The position numbers and the translations under genes were made by a program. Source: an uncultured Tropicimonas sp. (lineage in GTDB: Bacteria; Pseudomonadota; Alphaproteobacteria; Rhodobacterales; Rhodobacteraceae). Taken from it: a stretch of 44,297 nt of DNA. The stretch covers positions 1 through 44,297 of the forward strand of contig CANLZY010000037.1 in the NCBI GenBank assembly GCA_947495685.1. The letters run 5' to 3'. Below are positions 1-7,536 of the stretch, one piece after another (the stretch's first letter is position 1; each line of letters starts with the position of its first letter). The notes under the pieces were generated by a model that was not told where the DNA came from, ran no database searches, and was given only the letters and a program-made list of their open reading frames with translations.

Positions 1-75
1 TGGGTCTCTTGATCGTCATCTATGGTCCTCCGCTTCCTAATCATAGGGGCGGACCACTTCATTGGGGGAGGCTCA
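1..75 (-). mobile_element. Insertion sequence end (left copy), probably IS3-like
   Basis: These 75 bases are the exact reverse complement of 44222-44296. The element runs leftward out of the window. The terminal sequence starts TGAGCCTCCCCCAATG when read from base 75 leftward. An ATG at 19-17 preceded by GGAGG begins a reading frame MTIKRP, probably the transposase. The TG-starting, C-rich terminal repeat suggests an IS3-family element; too little is present to assign a group. The insertion cuts the recombinase remnant at 76. Confidence 0.75.
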
Positions 76-725
76 CCACCTTGCATGTCTTGCACTTGCT
101 CTGGTGCAGGCCTTCCCGTGGACTGTCGACCGCCGGGATCAAGCGGGTGGCCGCACGTGTATCCGATCCGTAGTCATGGTTCAGGAATATCCCAGAAGCG
201 CTTCGATCACCCAAATATAAACGCCGCGCTCCAGCAGGTGGCTCACATAACTGTGGCACAACCTCTGCAGCACTGTCTATTTGGTGATCACGGCGTCCTT
301 GGCGGATTCAAGAAACAGCAATAACGGCTGCCGGGTTAAGAGATACTTGCCGCGATCTCCATGGCCGAGAACTCGCTTAGGCGCGGGCACATCCTTATCC
401 TGAACGGTGGGGTGGTCCGACAGGCATGGCCACAGCAGCCTCTGACCATCGGCGACACCATCATACTACGGTCTTGCCCCCTTCGATCGTAGGATGCTGT
501 TGATTTTCCCGGCGCAGCCAATGTCGCGAACTCCCAACCGTGCAACGTTCGCAGCCTGTAGGCATGAGCGGTAAACGACATCAAGCCGGCTTTCTGATCG
601 GGAGCCGTGACCAGTGTCCGTTTAACCTCCTTCTGGCTCAGAACCTGTGGCACCCGATCCAGCTCTCTGACACGTAAAACCCCAGCCACAGGATCAAGTC
701 GTTGCGGGGCATGCAAAAAAGGCAT
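76..725 (-). pseudogene. Degenerate tyrosine recombinase/integrase, truncated by the IS
   Basis: Minus-strand pieces in several frames match a XerC/D-like transposon or plasmid recombinase. The 5' part reads RVPQVLSQKEVKRTLVTAP, like the core-binding to catalytic domain junction of this family. A middle part in another frame has SKGARP, like the SKGRKDR loop. Near 250-185 a third frame reads HSYVSHLLERGVYIW then VIEALLGYS, matching the conserved HSFATHLLERG.DIR.IQ.LLGH region with its catalytic His/Arg neighbourhood. In-frame stops and shifts separate these pieces, and the gene is cut at 75 by the insertion sequence. It resembles recombinases found beside IS91-type elements; I infer a dead remnant. 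Confidence 0.6.
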
Positions 726-997
726 TTTGACCCGTGGTCGCCTGTTTCGGCGTTAATATCCTAGTTGAGTTCTCAACCAAATGCGGATGAAAATGCTCCA
801 CATCATCCGGTGTTGGAGTTTCTGCCTGTCGACGAACTGACAACGTCAATGACGTTGACCCATTCGATCAGCCCGGTGGACGTTCAGGTCATCTCCTTCG
901 ATCGATCAACTTGATCCGTTTTTTTTGTTTAAACCCTCTGGACTTGCCCAATCCCCGCGTCTAGAAGATGCCAGCCCGCGCAGCTTAGCGCGCCCGT
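726..997. other. Gene-free stretch upstream of tRNA-Phe
   Basis: No convincing reading frame on either strand. It holds the presumed upstream part of the recombinase remnant and, nearer the tRNA, a T-rich patch around 918-928. The tRNA promoter should lie here but I cannot point to clear -35/-10 boxes. Confidence 0.4.
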
Positions 998-1072
998 GCC
1001 CGGGTAGCTCAGGGGTAGAGCAGTGGATTGAAAATCCTCGTGTCGGTGGTTCGATTCCGCCCCCGGGCACCA
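998..1072 (+). tRNA. tRNA-Phe (anticodon GAA)
   Basis: Cloverleaf visible: acceptor GCCCGGG (998-1004) pairs with CCCGGGC (1062-1068), discriminator A1069 and an encoded CCA at 1070-1072. D arm GCTC/GAGC, anticodon loop TTGAAAA with GAA for phenylalanine, T arm GGTGG/CCGCC with loop TTCGATT. Oddities: the anticodon stem GTGGA/TCCTC has a T-T mismatch at its second pair, and the D loop is one base shorter than usual. It is the only RNA gene seen and may be the attachment target of the element to its right. Confidence 0.9.
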
Positions 1073-1127
1073 TTTCACCATATTTTCGAAGCGACTATCG
1101 TCAAGAAAACAAGGTGTTTGGTCTATT

Positions 1128-1628
1128 TCACAACAACTTACTGGCGGCGAGCGGCCAACATTTTGGCCAACATTTTGGCCAACATTGGGTCAACCCTGAT
1201 AAGGAACCATCCGGATCGTCCAGAAACTCCCGAAGCCGCTCAGCCAGAGCTTCCAGATCCCGTGTCTGACATTCCCAAACCTCGAGCACTGACCACCCTG
1301 CCGCTTCGAGAGCTTCTCGATTCGCCTGGTCGCGTTCCTGGTTCCTCTCCAGCTTCGGGCCCCAGTATTCGAGCCTGCTTTTGGGGGCGTGGGAGATCTT
1401 GCAAGCGGGATCGTCATGCTGATGCGAGAAGCACCCATGCACAAAAATGACCTTCCGCCTGGGGCCGAACACCAGGTCGGGCTTGCCGGGGAGATCCTTC
1501 CGGTGAAGGCGATACCTGTGGCCCATGCCGTGCACGAGGCGGCGCACCGTCATCTCCGGTTTCATGTTCTTGCTTTTGATGCGCCGCATGTTTTCACTGC
1601 GGCGTTCGGAGGATATCCGATCTGCCAC
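1128..1628 (-). CDS. vsr: Very short patch repair endonuclease Vsr
   Basis: 166 aa from a GTG start placed 5 bases after the methyltransferase stop, so the two are translationally linked. Vsr nicks next to T:G mismatches made when 5-methylcytosine deaminates, protecting sites of a partner C5 methylase. Family residues are visible: D51 in the GKPDLVF segment, and H64, C66, H69, H71 in VHGCFSHQHDD, numbered as in E. coli Vsr, followed by the ALEAAGWSVLEVWECQ segment. The C-terminal tail carries three CWPK-type repeats encoded by the 12-bp tandem repeat, beyond the usual family end; the native end may have been replaced. It belongs with the methylase and NotI-like nuclease upstream. Confidence 0.93.
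   Translation of the reverse strand: MADRISSERRSENMRRIKSKNMKPEMTVRRLVHGMGHRYRLHRKDLPGKPDLVFGPRRKVIFVHGCFSHQHDDPACKISHAPKSRLEYWGPKLERNQERDQANREALEAAGWSVLEVWECQTRDLEALAERLREFLDDPDGSLSGLTQCWPKCWPKCWPLAASKLL
1153..1188. repeat. Three tandem copies of a 12-bp unit
   Basis: The unit GGCCAACATTTT occurs at 1153-1164 and 1165-1176, with a third copy ending in GG at 1177-1188. It lies about 80 bases downstream of the tRNA-Phe 3' end and overlaps the 3' end of vsr, where it encodes a CWPK repeat in the protein tail. Repeats in this position relative to a tRNA can be arm-type sites for a tyrosine recombinase; this is inference. Confidence 0.8.
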
Positions 1629-1633
1629 AGCCG

Positions 1634-2767
1634 TCAGGCGGCGTCGGAGCCCTCGGCTTCATGCTCTTCCATGCAGCCGATCAGGGCCTCTGCGATCGCC
1701 TTCCCAAGCAGCGGAGGCACGGCATTTCCCACTTGGACATATTGCTCCGTCTTCGATCCGGAAAACTCGAAGCTATCCGGGAATGATTGGAGCCTGGCCG
1801 CCTCTCGAACCGATATCGCGCGGTTCTGATCCGGGTGAATATATGCGCCCCAGTGGATGTCGCACTTGGTCAGGATAGTGCATGCTTGCCCGTCCCACGT
1901 CATGCGCCCATAGCGCTTTGTGTGGTCCGAGCGCTTGGCTCTCTTCATTCCTGCCGGGAGAAGGTCAAACGGGATGTCCCGCCAGCTTCCGCCTGCTGGG
2001 ATATGATCCAGGCGATCAAGGTTGACCTGACCAAGGCGTGGCGCAGCGTGGCCCGTGACTTCTATCAGGTTGCCTCGGAGAAGCTTCTGGAAGTCGGACG
2101 TTGCTTCGGTTGCGTAAGGTGCGACACCGCAATCCTCGCCGTTCTCCAGAGCAGGCAAATCGGAAATCGCGTCTTGGATCGTAACATACGGCTTCAGGCC
2201 AGGGCCGTGTGTCGGGACTGGGTGCTTGATCGGCGCTCCGATCCTGTTGCCGATGAAGACAACCCGGCGCCTCTCTTGAGGAACGCCGAACTGCTCTGCC
2301 TTCAGGACGTCGAACTCAACGCTATATCCGAGGGCGCTGAGCTCCTTTTGGATCGCATGGACAGCCTCACCGCCGCCGATCGAAAAGATTCCGGAGACAT
2401 TCTCCATGACGATCCACTCAGGACGAAGCGCATCGACGATACGGAGGTATTCACGGAAGAGCGATGCACGCTCATCATGCATTCCTCGCTGGTGATTGTA
2501 GACCGAGTAGGCCTGACAGGGAGGGCCGCCAACCAGAACTGTGAGTTCACCTTTCTTCAGGCCTGCCGTCTTTAGCAGATCATCTGTGTCGAGATCTTGG
2601 ATGCGCCCGGGAATGAACTTCGCCATGGGGTGGGTTTCAGAGAACGTTCTCCCGGCAGCTTCGAACAGATCGTTCCCAGCCAGCACTGTGAAGCCGGCCA
2701 TCTCGAATCCAGCTGACAAACCACCAGCACCGCAGAAAAGATCGATTGCTGTTCTGCGCTTGCTCAT
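1634..2767 (-). CDS. DNA C5-cytosine methyltransferase
   Basis: 377 aa from the ATG at 2767, chosen because GGAGG lies 6 bases upstream; an earlier in-frame ATG at 2827 lacks such a site. It methylates C5 of a cytosine using S-adenosylmethionine. Motif I DLFCGAGGLS is at residues 9-18, the catalytic PPCQ at 82-85 (Cys84), the ENV motif in WIVMENVSG, the QERRR motif, then a target-recognition region and the C-terminal GNAVPP motif. It lies between a NotI-like nuclease (78 bases upstream) and vsr (5 bases downstream), so it is the protecting enzyme of a type II system. Its target sequence cannot be read from the protein. Confidence 0.95.
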   Translation of the reverse strand: MSKRRTAIDLFCGAGGLSAGFEMAGFTVLAGNDLFEAAGRTFSETHPMAKFIPGRIQDLDTDDLLKTAGLKKGELTVLVGGPPCQAYSVYNHQRGMHDERASLFREYLRIVDALRPEWIVMENVSGIFSIGGGEAVHAIQKELSALGYSVEFDVLKAEQFGVPQERRRVVFIGNRIGAPIKHPVPTHGPGLKPYVTIQDAISDLPALENGEDCGVAPYATEATSDFQKLLRGNLIEVTGHAAPRLGQVNLDRLDHIPAGGSWRDIPFDLLPAGMKRAKRSDHTKRYGRMTWDGQACTILTKCDIHWGAYIHPDQNRAISVREAARLQSFPDSFEFSGSKTEQYVQVGNAVPPLLGKAIAEALIGCMEEHEAEGSDAA

Positions 2768-2845
2768 GTTCGCCTCCGGTCTTGTTTTGTTCTTACAGGC
2801 GTTACCAGATTTCGCGGATTCCGACAATTGGCTATCGACATGTCG

Positions 2846-3895
2846 CTACGGCCCTGCGTTCATTTTGTCCTCGATGGAACCTTCGAATTGTCCCATGGCG
2901 ACTGGTATGCCGCCAGTCAAACCTTCGATGGAGTGTTCGAGAGTGGTCAGGCGCCGATCGACAACTTTGAGTTCGAAAGGCATCCCAGGTGCCGCCTGGA
3001 TGAAGTCCACGAGATACCAGACGATGTCGCAATTCGAGAGATCGGGGACCTCTCGCATCTTTCCCATTGACTTGAAGAAGGCGATGTCGACGACGACAGC
3101 CATTTTCTTTCCCCATCGTCGCAGCGTAGGCACTTTTATCTGGAGCTGTGGCATCAATCGCTTCGGACCGCTGGAGCGGTAATCTGGCCGCCGCCCTTCG
3201 CTCGGCATGGTGGCACGTCCCCCGTTCTTGGCGATCGCGGTCAGTTCCTTGCCCATTTCCTTGCCAGAGAAATACACCGCCTGAATCTCGACGGCTACCC
3301 ACTTCATTGGGTGCCCGGTCGGAGTGTTCGTAGCTGCAAGAACCATGTCGATGTTGCCGACGCTCTGCCCGGCGGCGCTGTCGAGATTTCCGGTGGATTC
3401 GAGGAAGCCTACCTCGCCAACCTGGAAAGGCTGTGGGTCTCCGAGGATGTCTTGGCCGATGTGCTGAGCTACGGAGTTGTTCTCCTGGTATCTCAACGGG
3501 CACATGCCGCGGATATGAGCTCGCTTTCCGGTGACTGTCTGGATGCCACCACCAGGTTGTTCTTTGTAGAGCCGCATCGAACATACACCGCCCGGTTTGT
3601 TACAAAATGGGAAGGGAGTATCGGTCCGGAACGGGCATGGCATTTGTGTGGCTCGTAGCGATGTAAGGCGCCCTTCCAGATCTGTAAGTCGCTTCTGCTC
3701 CACGGCAGTTAGCGGACCCAGATTGGCCTTCGTCCGCAGGTCGACAAGGCGTTTCATTTCGGTCTTGTTGAGCATCTTGCCAGATGCCCTGAACTTTCCG
3801 AGCCGCTGCCGATCAGAATCGGGCAAATCAAGGAAGGGAAGCCCATACCACTCCGCAATATGGAACGCCTCGGAACTTGTTGAAGAACCAGCCAT
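2846..3895 (-). CDS. NotI-family type II restriction endonuclease
   Basis: 349 aa. The match to NotI is by motif: four cysteines C87, C98, C105 and C132 in the pattern CPF..C..GGVC..CPLR, like the Fe-binding cysteines of NotI, then E166, D183 and E203-I-Q205 in VEIQAVYF, corresponding to the PD-(D/E)XK-type active site in which NotI has Glu-Ile-Gln. The N-terminus begins FHIAEWYGLPF, also like the family. The enzyme should cut DNA left unmethylated by the neighbouring C5 methylase. Known NotI recognises GCGGCCGC; whether this one does is unknown. Start ATG at 3895 has GGATGAGG nearby upstream. Confidence 0.8.
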   Translation of the reverse strand: MAGSSTSSEAFHIAEWYGLPFLDLPDSDRQRLGKFRASGKMLNKTEMKRLVDLRTKANLGPLTAVEQKRLTDLEGRLTSLRATQMPCPFRTDTPFPFCNKPGGVCSMRLYKEQPGGGIQTVTGKRAHIRGMCPLRYQENNSVAQHIGQDILGDPQPFQVGEVGFLESTGNLDSAAGQSVGNIDMVLAATNTPTGHPMKWVAVEIQAVYFSGKEMGKELTAIAKNGGRATMPSEGRRPDYRSSGPKRLMPQLQIKVPTLRRWGKKMAVVVDIAFFKSMGKMREVPDLSNCDIVWYLVDFIQAAPGMPFELKVVDRRLTTLEHSIEGLTGGIPVAMGQFEGSIEDKMNAGP

Positions 3896-3995
3896 TTGCT
3901 CAACACCTCATCCTTGTTGGACAAGGCGTAGCAGCCCGACTCACATCCTGGGAAGCCCGAAAGAGCGATGGTTTACCTGTTGGGGTGGCGCAGCA

Positions 3996-4316
3996 TCACC
4001 GAAAATGGGCGATCGCCTTCAGCCTTTGGTGCGCAGAAATCTTACGCGCGGCGCCGGTGAATATGTCGACATCGCGCTCAGCCACGGCGTCCATGCTCAA
4101 CCGGTGCCCCTCGGCCTCGAGACCAATAAAAACGTCGCGGATCTGCGCAACGACCGGCTGCACATCACCTGCTGGCCGGACTCGGATCCAAGAGATCTCG
4201 AACACGCCATCTCGATGGTTTCCGACGACATCGATTTCGTGCGGTGCTCCGCGGCTACACCGGCAGTCGAGCACAGCGGCCAAGCGGCAGAGGTCCGTAG
4301 TGAGCTTGTCCAACAC
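3996..4316 (-). CDS. Small protein of unknown function
   Basis: 106 aa. I chose the GTG at 4316 because AAGGA lies just upstream (AAGGAAAATGTG); the frame stays open further upstream into the ssb terminator but that part reads as low-complexity shadow. Codon third positions are strongly G/C, as in neighbouring real genes, while the overlapping frames look like shadows. The sequence has no family I recognise. It sits between the ssb terminator and the restriction gene, so it must have its own promoter or receive readthrough. Confidence 0.5.
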   Translation of the reverse strand: MLDKLTTDLCRLAAVLDCRCSRGAPHEIDVVGNHRDGVFEISWIRVRPAGDVQPVVAQIRDVFIGLEAEGHRLSMDAVAERDVDIFTGAARKISAHQRLKAIAHFR

Positions 4317-4341
4317 ATTTTCCTTGTTCTGGAATGAAAAA

Positions 4342-4361
4342 GGCCGCCCCAAAGGACGGCC
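4342..4361 (-). terminator. Rho-independent terminator after ssb
   Basis: On the minus strand GGCCGTCC-TTTG-GGGCGGCC (one T-G pair) is followed by TTTTTC. It lies about 30 bases beyond the ssb stop and should end the leftward operon that begins at 8133. Confidence 0.75.
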
Positions 4362-4392
4362 AGTTTGTTTCAACCTGTGGAGTCGAAAATGC

Positions 4393-4812
4393 TTAGAAAG
4401 GAACCTCGTCTTTGACCGGTTCGCCACCTGCGGCCGCGGGGGCTTCACCACCACCACCACCACCACTGTCGAGGAAGGTCAGCTCACCGGCATAGGGGCG
4501 CAGCACGACTTCGGTGGAATAACGGTCCTGGCCTGACTGGTCCTGCCATTTGCGGGTCTCGAGCTTGCCTTCGATGGCGACTTTCGAACCCTTGCGCAGG
4601 TAGCGCTCGGCGTTGGTGGCCAGGGCCTCGTTGAAGATCGCGACCGAGTGCCACTCGGTCCGCTCGCGGCGTTCGCCGCTGGACTTGTCCTTCCATGTCT
4701 CGGAAGTCGCGATCCGCAGGTTGCAGACCTTGCCGCCGTTTGAAAATTCGCGCACCTCGGGGTCGCGACCCAGGTTGCCGATCAGGAATACTTTGTTCAT
4801 CGAACCTGACAT
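4393..4812 (-). CDS. ssb: Single-stranded DNA-binding protein
   Basis: 139 aa, ATG at 4812 with AAGGAAA upstream. It coats single-stranded DNA during replication and recombination. The OB-fold starts [17 protein letters not shown] and contains the typical [10 protein letters not shown] and [19 protein letters not shown] segments up to about residue 112. A short glycine-rich linker and the acidic tip DEVPF follow; the tip is the partner-binding tail of bacterial SSBs. The protein is shorter than chromosomal SSBs because its linker is short, as is common for phage copies. Last gene of the leftward recombination operon. Confidence 0.95.
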   Translation of the reverse strand: MSGSMNKVFLIGNLGRDPEVREFSNGGKVCNLRIATSETWKDKSSGERRERTEWHSVAIFNEALATNAERYLRKGSKVAIEGKLETRKWQDQSGQDRYSTEVVLRPYAGELTFLDSGGGGGGEAPAAAGGEPVKDEVPF

Positions 4813-4859
4813 GTTTCAAATTTCCTTTTTCGATAGAGTGTTGTGGTTCCGCTCGCTGC

Positions 4860-4882
4860 GGTCGCTTCCGATGAAAGCGACC
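4860..4882. other. Hairpin in the ssb leader
   Basis: GGTCGCTT (4860-4867) and AAGCGACC (4875-4882) form a perfect 8-bp stem with a 7-base loop, between the 40-aa gene and ssb. No T-tract follows on either strand, so it is more likely an mRNA structure or protein-binding site than a terminator. Confidence 0.5.
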
Positions 4883-4899
4883 AGAGAGAGGGGGAGCCA

Positions 4900-5022
4900 T
4901 CAGTGCTCACAGAGCACGCTATAGAGTCTACTGACCCTCGCACCCGGCATGTCATCGAGCACACGGCGGTATGCCGGGCCAAGTATTTTGACCAATTCTC
5001 TCGTCTGCATTCTGCGTTTCAT
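4900..5022 (-). CDS. Very small basic protein, unknown
   Basis: 40 aa (MKRRMQTRELVKILGPAYRR...). It starts at an ATG preceded by a strong GAGGAGGAG site 5-7 bases upstream, which is why I accept it in spite of its size. The product is rich in Arg, with one Cys near the C-terminus, and could be a small DNA-binding or regulatory peptide, but no family is recognisable. It is in the leftward operon between the 210-aa gene and ssb. Confidence 0.6.
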   Translation of the reverse strand: MKRRMQTRELVKILGPAYRRVLDDMPGARVSRLYSVLCEH

Positions 5023-5057
5023 CGCTACCCTCCTCCTCTTGATGAATTGGAATTAGT

Positions 5058-5088
5058 CGCCGGCACGCTCATTCAAAGCGTGCCGGCG
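5058..5088. other. Long GC-rich inverted repeat
   Basis: CGCCGGCACGCT (5058-5069) and AGCGTGCCGGCG (5077-5088) are perfect 12-bp arms around a 7-base loop. It is just past the stop of the 210-aa gene and upstream of the 40-aa gene. On the minus strand no T-tract follows, so it may stabilise mRNA ends or attenuate rather than terminate. Confidence 0.7.
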
Positions 5089-5096
5089 ATTTTCCA

Positions 5097-5729
5097 TCAC
5101 TCTCCGGATTCAAGGCTCGCATTCAGCGCATCCACCGCCGCGGCGGGGTCATTCTCACGGTGCTCCTGCGCGGCAGCTTCGAGTGCCTGCAGCTGGTCAT
5201 ACAGCCCCGGGTCGAGCTCTTGCCGGACACTCTCTGGCACCTTCGCCCACGCCTCCTCGACTGTCATTTCCTGACCCTCGGCGACGGCGAACAGGCGCTC
5301 TTTCCATTTGTCCGACGCGCCGGCCTTCTCGACGATCAACGGTTGCACAATCGTCTCTGCTTTCTTCCCACGCGTCTTTGTGAGCATCATCTTGCGTGGC
5401 TGGGTGAGGCCCTCCATGTGAGATACGCGGACGCCGCCAACAGCGACACCGGCCCATGTTACGGTGGGGTCGCAGAAAATGGTGCAGTGCATTCCCGACC
5501 ACTTCTCCGGATTGTCACCCCAGATCGCGGCGAGCACCCTGAGAGCCGTCTTGGCTGGCTTCCAAGGGCGATTGTCGTCGCCATCATAATGGATCTCGAT
5601 CCGCTCCTCGCCACCCGATTCCTGCCGGACATCGTTGATCCGGATCGTGCGCGGGCCGGCGATGAGGTCGTCGGCATTGAGCTGGTCGGATTTCGGACGC
5701 ATCGCGCGGTTGATATCAATCTTTCCCAT
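5097..5729 (-). CDS. Phage recombination-module protein of unknown function
   Basis: 210 aa, ATG at 5729 with GAGGAGG 7 bases upstream; it begins 3 bases after the stop of the RecE-like nuclease. The N-terminal half (about 1-120) is a compact mixed alpha/beta region with TIRINDVR, KTALRVLAAIWGDNPEKW and TWAGVAVGGVRVSHM; the C-terminal half is helical and acidic. Its place directly after a RecE-type nuclease and before ssb is where phages often carry an annealing or ssDNA-binding partner. I do not recognise RecT, Erf or Bet sequence, so that role is only a guess from context. Confidence 0.85.
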   Translation of the reverse strand: MGKIDINRAMRPKSDQLNADDLIAGPRTIRINDVRQESGGEERIEIHYDGDDNRPWKPAKTALRVLAAIWGDNPEKWSGMHCTIFCDPTVTWAGVAVGGVRVSHMEGLTQPRKMMLTKTRGKKAETIVQPLIVEKAGASDKWKERLFAVAEGQEMTVEEAWAKVPESVRQELDPGLYDQLQALEAAAQEHRENDPAAAVDALNASLESGE

Positions 5730-5732
5730 GGA

Positions 5733-6716
5733 TTATTCCTCCTCGTTCAGGAAATGTTCTTGACGCAGCCGCCATTCAGGCAGCGAAATTGACTGGATCT
5801 GATCGCCGTAGCCGGGCCATTCGCCCGTGCTCAGACAATGCGCGTATGTGTTGAGGTCTTCGCGGTATTCTCGGCGGCCGATTTCGACAGCCTCGGCGTC
5901 GAGCATGTAGACCCCGTTCAAGTAGGGGGCCTTCTTCTCAAGTGCGCCGAAAAGGAAATGCTTCGGGACTTGCAACCCTTCCGGAAGCCCGCCCTGCTTC
6001 TCTGCCGCCGCAATACCATCCATGTAGAAAGCCGCCTGGACGTAATACCTGAACTTCTCGACGGAGCGCTCAAAGACACTTGGCCTGGCATCCTCGGTGG
6101 TCTTGAGGTCCAGGATGATATCACTAACCCACAGATCGGGACGGCAACGGCACAGGACGCCCGTTTCTTCGTCAATCCAATAGACGGACTGCTCAGCTTT
6201 CCCGCGCGGATCTGTCAGCAGCTTAGCGAGCTTGGGGTGCTCAAGCGCGGCGTCTCGCATTCCGCGGACATCGCGCCACTGAGCTGGCGTCAGGATGGTC
6301 TTTCCGGCAGCATCCTCGGCGTGCATTGCCTTGAGATCGTCCAGGATTTGAACTGTCGGATCAGTTTCTCGCAGGCGCTCGATGAGATCCGGCTTATTGC
6401 CGCTGACAGGCTGGCCGAGCTCTTTTAGCCGGGCCTTGAGTTGCGGTGTTGTGTCGAGCGCATCCGGCCATTCGGACGCGTCAAACGGGAGGGCAAACTC
6501 CTTTTCGAATTGGTCGGCTTCGAGCATGACGCCATGACCTGCAGAGCCGAGAACGAATGCCGCAGTCTCTTCGCGCTCGGTCTCTTGAGCGTGCTTGAAA
6601 TGCGCGGGCGATCGTCGAATGATATCCAGCCCGGACTTCGAACGGCCCGGCCCGACGTGGTAGCCGCTGTTTGAAAGGCCAGGAAATACACCGACTGGAT
6701 GCTCGTCGTTCTTCAT
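5733..6716 (-). CDS. RecE-like PD-(D/E)XK exonuclease with SAP insertion
   Basis: 327 aa. I chose the ATG at 6716 because AAGGAGG lies 6 bases upstream, although an in-frame ATG exists at 6734. It should degrade one strand of linear duplex DNA to start recombination. RecB-type nuclease landmarks: H61 in GSAGHG, D194 in CRCRPDLW, D203-L-K205 in ILDLKTTED, and Q227..Y231 in YYVQAAFY. Between H61 and D194 there is a SAP-like helix-extended-helix (about 89-117, TPQLKARLKELGQPVSGNKP), a DNA-binding motif not typical of RecE. It heads a cassette with the 210-aa protein and ssb. Confidence 0.87.
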   Translation of the reverse strand: MKNDEHPVGVFPGLSNSGYHVGPGRSKSGLDIIRRSPAHFKHAQETEREETAAFVLGSAGHGVMLEADQFEKEFALPFDASEWPDALDTTPQLKARLKELGQPVSGNKPDLIERLRETDPTVQILDDLKAMHAEDAAGKTILTPAQWRDVRGMRDAALEHPKLAKLLTDPRGKAEQSVYWIDEETGVLCRCRPDLWVSDIILDLKTTEDARPSVFERSVEKFRYYVQAAFYMDGIAAAEKQGGLPEGLQVPKHFLFGALEKKAPYLNGVYMLDAEAVEIGRREYREDLNTYAHCLSTGEWPGYGDQIQSISLPEWRLRQEHFLNEEE

Positions 6717-6771
6717 TTGTTCCTCCTTTGTCATGGAGGAAATAGGTCGGCATTTCTGCCGACCGAAATCT

Positions 6772-7536
6772 CTAAGCGACTTTCTTCAAGGGCGGAGCGA
6801 GGGGCCCGGCCTGCACCATCCTCATCAAGTCACGAAAACCCGCAAGCTGCTGGTGATGCAGGTGGAAATGACTAAAGAGAACCGGCGTGTATGCGACCTG
6901 GTGCGTCGTCATAGCCAGGACGTCACCGTGATACACAGCCGCTGGGATGTCTCTGAGTGAGAGCTGGATGTAGCACATTTGAAATGCTCGATACTCGATG
7001 TCCATCGCGGCCACCGACATATGAATGCGCCGGCAGTATCCCAGTTCTTCGAGACGATCGGCTGCAGCCAAAATCATACTCCCAGCGCCCGCAGTCGGCT
7101 CCTGGAGCTCGATGTAGCCTTTCTTCTCCATAGCCGCCTCGATGCTTTGCTGGTCGATCGTGAGCTGAGCTGTCAGATCAGACAGCTCATATGGCGTGAA
7201 GAACTGCCCATTCGACTTCGAGAGCGTCTCAAGCATCGCAGCAAGATCGCCGAGCACGTCGCCTCGACGCTGCTCGACCGCGCGGACGATCGAAGCCATT
7301 GTCTTCGTAATCGACTTCCTCTTGCAGCCCGCCGCAACCAGCCGATCCGTAGCAGCGCGGACACCGCAATCAGACAGAGCGACAACGGACTCGTCTCCGG
7401 AATACTGTCCTGCGAGCAACCTATTCGCGTGAAAAAGACCATCAATGAGAGCATCAAAAACCTCTCGAGTCTTCATCCCTGATCCGGATGCCAGCCCGCG
7501 GATTTCGCGGGCTACTTCTTCAACACTTTTACGCAT
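6772..7536 (-). CDS. N6-adenine methylase-like protein lacking NPPY motif
   Basis: 254 aa from ATG 7536; a GTG at 7545 is possible but has no room for a ribosome site. It resembles the catalytic domain of type I HsdM-type N6 methylases: GQFFTPYELSDL at the domain start, PTAGAGSMILAAADRL as the SAM-binding motif I, and DIEYRAFQMCYIQLSL. After GDVLAM the usual NPPY/F catalytic motif is absent; YTPVLF occupies about that place. Such short methylase-like proteins recur in phages and plasmids. It may be an altered-specificity methylase or a decoy that binds SAM or DNA without methylating; I cannot tell which. Confidence 0.8.
   Translation of the reverse strand: MRKSVEEVAREIRGLASGSGMKTREVFDALIDGLFHANRLLAGQYSGDESVVALSDCGVRAATDRLVAAGCKRKSITKTMASIVRAVEQRRGDVLGDLAAMLETLSKSNGQFFTPYELSDLTAQLTIDQQSIEAAMEKKGYIELQEPTAGAGSMILAAADRLEELGYCRRIHMSVAAMDIEYRAFQMCYIQLSLRDIPAAVYHGDVLAMTTHQVAYTPVLFSHFHLHHQQLAGFRDLMRMVQAGPLAPPLKKVA

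Noticed and set aside
1809-1822. ACCGATAT on the plus strand inside the methylase gene
   Set aside because: No ACCGGAAT-like box at 11 bp upstream and it is antisense within a coding region, so not a member of the late promoter set.
3597-4536. Plus-strand frames in the region between the restriction gene and ssb
   Set aside because: They run across the ssb gene and its terminator on the other strand and show no domain; the minus frame 3996-4316 has better codon use.
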